A stretch of 14,619 nt of DNA from JAVEYA01 sp034003745 (GTDB taxonomy: Bacteria; Bacillota; Peptococcia; DRI-13; PHAD01): assembly GCA_034003745.1 (NCBI GenBank), contig JAVEYA010000057.1:1-14619 (forward strand). Direction: 5' to 3'. The notes under the pieces are model-generated. The model ran no database searches. It worked only from the letters and a program-made list of their open reading frames with translations, and was not told the origin of the DNA. Position numbers and translations under genes: made by a program. Below, piece by piece: positions 13,011 to 14,619 of this stretch (the first letter of the stretch is position 1; each line of letters opens with the position of its first letter).

Positions 13011-14045
13011 TCAAATCACGGCCAATTTTCTTAAAAGTGTTATTTCTTCTAAAGCCCGTCCGGTGCCGCGCGCCATGCAAGTCAAGGGGTCGTCGGCAAT
13101 GAGCACGGGCATTTTGGTGTGATGGAGCAGATATTTATCTATATTTTTTAAGAGCGCGCCGCCGCCCGTCAGCATCATGCCGTTATCGATGATATCCGAA
13201 GCCAGTTCAGGAGGCGTCCTTTCCAGCGTGGACTTAATCGCTTCCAGAATGGAAGCCAGCGGTTCGCTTAAGATTTCGCAAATTTCCCGGGCGGTTACGT
13301 TAACGCTGTTGGGCAGGCCGCTGGCCAGGTTCCGGCCTTTGATAAACGCAGAGGCGTCCTCAGGCGGGTCAATGGCGTAACCAATGTCTATTTTAGCCTG
13401 TTCGGCCGACCGTATACCGATATCCAGATTATAGCGCTTGCGGATATAGCGCAAAATGACCTGATCCAGTTCGTCGCCGCCGACACGGAGCGATTTACCT
13501 ACAACCACGCCCCCCAGAGAAATCAGGGCGACTTCCGAGGTGCCGCCGCCGATATCTACCACCAGGCTGCCCCGGGGTTCCGCCACCGGCAGGCCTGCCC
13601 CGACGGCGGAGGCTACAGGCTCCTCGATCAGATAAGCTTCTTTGGCGCCGGCCTGGTAAGCCGCCTCCAGGACAGCACGCTTTTCCACCTGGGTGATGCC
13701 CAGCGGAATCCCGATCAAAACCCGGGGTTTGGCAATGGTGAAGCCTTTCATCGCTTTAGAGATCAGGTATTTTAACATGACCTTGGTAATATTAAAATCG
13801 GCAATTACGCCGTTCCTCAAGGGGCGGATAGCAATAATATTTCCGGGTGTGCGTCCGATCATCTTCTTGGCTTCGTTGCCGACGGCCAGGATGTCCCCGG
13901 TTCTTTCGTTGACGGCCACCACCGACGGTTCACTGAGAACAATGCCGCGGCCTTTCATAAAGACTAGGGAATTGGCCGAACCCAAATCGATCCCGATATC
14001 CTTATAAATCCTCAGCTTAAAAGAAAACGGCTGCTTAACTGCCAT
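13011..14045 (-). CDS. MreB/Mbl-family rod shape-determining protein
   Basis: Actin-like ATPase that polymerises under the membrane and guides lateral cell-wall synthesis. It has 344 aa. The phosphate-1 motif DIGIDLGSAN is at 16-25, the catalytic Glu in IEEP at 140-143, the phosphate-2 motif DIGGGTSE at 164-171 and the adenosine motif TGGGALL at 293-299. The ERTPPELASDIID block near 275-287 is typical. LGSANSLVF replaces the usual GTANTLVY, and a 14-residue N-terminal extension (MAVKQPFSFKLRIY) may bind the membrane. The ATG at 14045 follows GGGGGTG by 5 nt and shares its A with the TAA stop of the upstream gene (TAATG), so translation is coupled. It may be MreB, Mbl or a third paralogue. Confidence 0.93.
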   Translation of the reverse strand: MAVKQPFSFKLRIYKDIGIDLGSANSLVFMKGRGIVLSEPSVVAVNERTGDILAVGNEAKKMIGRTPGNIIAIRPLRNGVIADFNITKVMLKYLISKAMKGFTIAKPRVLIGIPLGITQVEKRAVLEAAYQAGAKEAYLIEEPVASAVGAGLPVAEPRGSLVVDIGGGTSEVALISLGGVVVGKSLRVGGDELDQVILRYIRKRYNLDIGIRSAEQAKIDIGYAIDPPEDASAFIKGRNLASGLPNSVNVTAREICEILSEPLASILEAIKSTLERTPPELASDIIDNGMMLTGGGALLKNIDKYLLHHTKMPVLIADDPLTCMARGTGRALEEITLLRKLAVI

Positions 14046-14619
14046 TATAACACCCCCAATATATTATATTCTTCGTGGCCGACCTCTCCGGTTTGTCGCA
14101 AATGATAATGTTTTTGCAGTTTTTTAACCGCGTTTTCAGTGGAGGGACCGTACAGGCCATCCGGCTTCCCCTGGTAGAAGCCGCGATTCCGAAGTTTCTG
14201 CTGGATAAATTTTGCCGCCGAACCGTTATCCCGCGGCTTTAGCCTTTGCAGTCCTCCGGACATATAGCCGAAGGGGTTGCCCACTACCGTGACTTGCGTG
14301 CCTACGTCAATCCAGGGGTAAAGGACCTCCACATCGCGGTTCCACATGCGAAAACAGCCATGACTGGCCATGGAGCCAATGGACCAGGGGTTATTGGTTC
14401 CGTGAATCCCATAGACGCCCCAGGGCACATCCAGGCCCATCCAGCGCGTGCCGAAGGCCGGACCGATATTAACGCCTTTGTTGCGGACTTTCCAGTTACC
14501 CAGGGGGGACGGGGTGATAGCCTTGCCGATCGCAATGGAAAAGGCGGCATAAGGAAGACCGTCGTTTAAGACAATCAATTTACGGCGGAAGGTGTCAACT
14601 AGGATTTCTACTTCACCGG
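14045..14619 (-). CDS. L,D-transpeptidase (YkuD) with peptidoglycan-binding domain, N-terminus outside window
   Basis: Cell-wall enzyme that makes 3-3 cross-links or attaches proteins to peptidoglycan. The frame is open to the end of the window and 191 residues are visible, starting VEVEILVDTF. The YkuD domain shows TPSPLGNW, then YGIHGTNNPWSIG (H72) and the catalytic SHGCFRM with H86 and C88. A peptidoglycan-binding type 1 domain follows at about 131-185 (FIQQKLRNRGFY, DGLYGPSTENAVKKLQKHY). The TTG at 14578 is not taken as the start because the YkuD strand continues upstream of it. A signal peptide or anchor would lie outside the window. Its stop overlaps the MreB start. Confidence 0.93.
   Translation of the reverse strand, partial: GEVEILVDTFRRKLIVLNDGLPYAAFSIAIGKAITPSPLGNWKVRNKGVNIGPAFGTRWMGLDVPWGVYGIHGTNNPWSIGSMASHGCFRMWNRDVEVLYPWIDVGTQVTVVGNPFGYMSGGLQRLKPRDNGSAAKFIQQKLRNRGFYQGKPDGLYGPSTENAVKKLQKHYHLRQTGEVGHEEYNILGVL

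Overview
The window looks like a chromosomal segment of an endospore-forming Firmicute of the Clostridia/Negativicutes type, of roughly balanced base composition. The reasons are an almost unchanged SpoVS, a PdaB-like sporulation deacetylase, RNase Y and YmdB, a Gram-positive LexA (SOS) box in front of recA, strong AGGAGG ribosome binding sites and frequent TTG/GTG starts. I cannot name the genus. No phage, transposon, CRISPR array, rRNA or tRNA was seen, and most of the window is housekeeping DNA.

Layout. 1-1167: 3' part of a DEAD-box RNA helicase with a DbpA-type RNA-binding tail. 1194-2749: SOS-controlled recA, with recX 2 nt behind it. 2746-3011: an AT-rich leader with its own promoter, small hairpins and a terminator-like hairpin just before rny (RNase Y). 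4557-4805: short degenerate repeats and a terminator. 4806-5606: ymdB phosphodiesterase. 5627-6007: spoVS with a sigma-H-type promoter and a strong terminator. 6085-8761: M19 dipeptidase, PHP-domain phosphatase, a small coiled-coil protein and cobU, followed by cobS, a cobC-like phosphatase and a DUF1232 membrane protein (to 10464), all on the + strand with short gaps or overlaps. 10486-12026: guaB with an extended -10 promoter and a terminator. 12167-13006: PdaB-like polysaccharide deacetylase, convergent with a minus-strand pair (14619-13011): an L,D-transpeptidase (5' end outside the window) translationally coupled to an MreB-family protein.

How the genes fit together. The first third handles RNA and DNA maintenance: helicase, RecA with its modulator RecX, and RNase Y with YmdB. 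spoVS and the PdaB-like gene point to sporulation. cobU, cobS and the CobC-like phosphatase are the late nucleotide-loop steps of cobalamin synthesis, without a cobT here. The right end is about cell-wall shape and cross-linking.

The points most worth a second look are: (i) rny and the deacetylase gene both lack a usable ATG/GTG/TTG at the position set by their strong Shine-Dalgarno and carry ATA and ATC there, each 8 nt after GGAGG; (ii) the long rny leader with a promoter, direct repeats and a terminator, which resembles an attenuator; (iii) a short repeat family (GAGACTAYACGGATAAA and relatives) shared by two intergenic regions 7.4 kb apart; and (iv) the TAATG coupling of an L,D-transpeptidase to an MreB protein.
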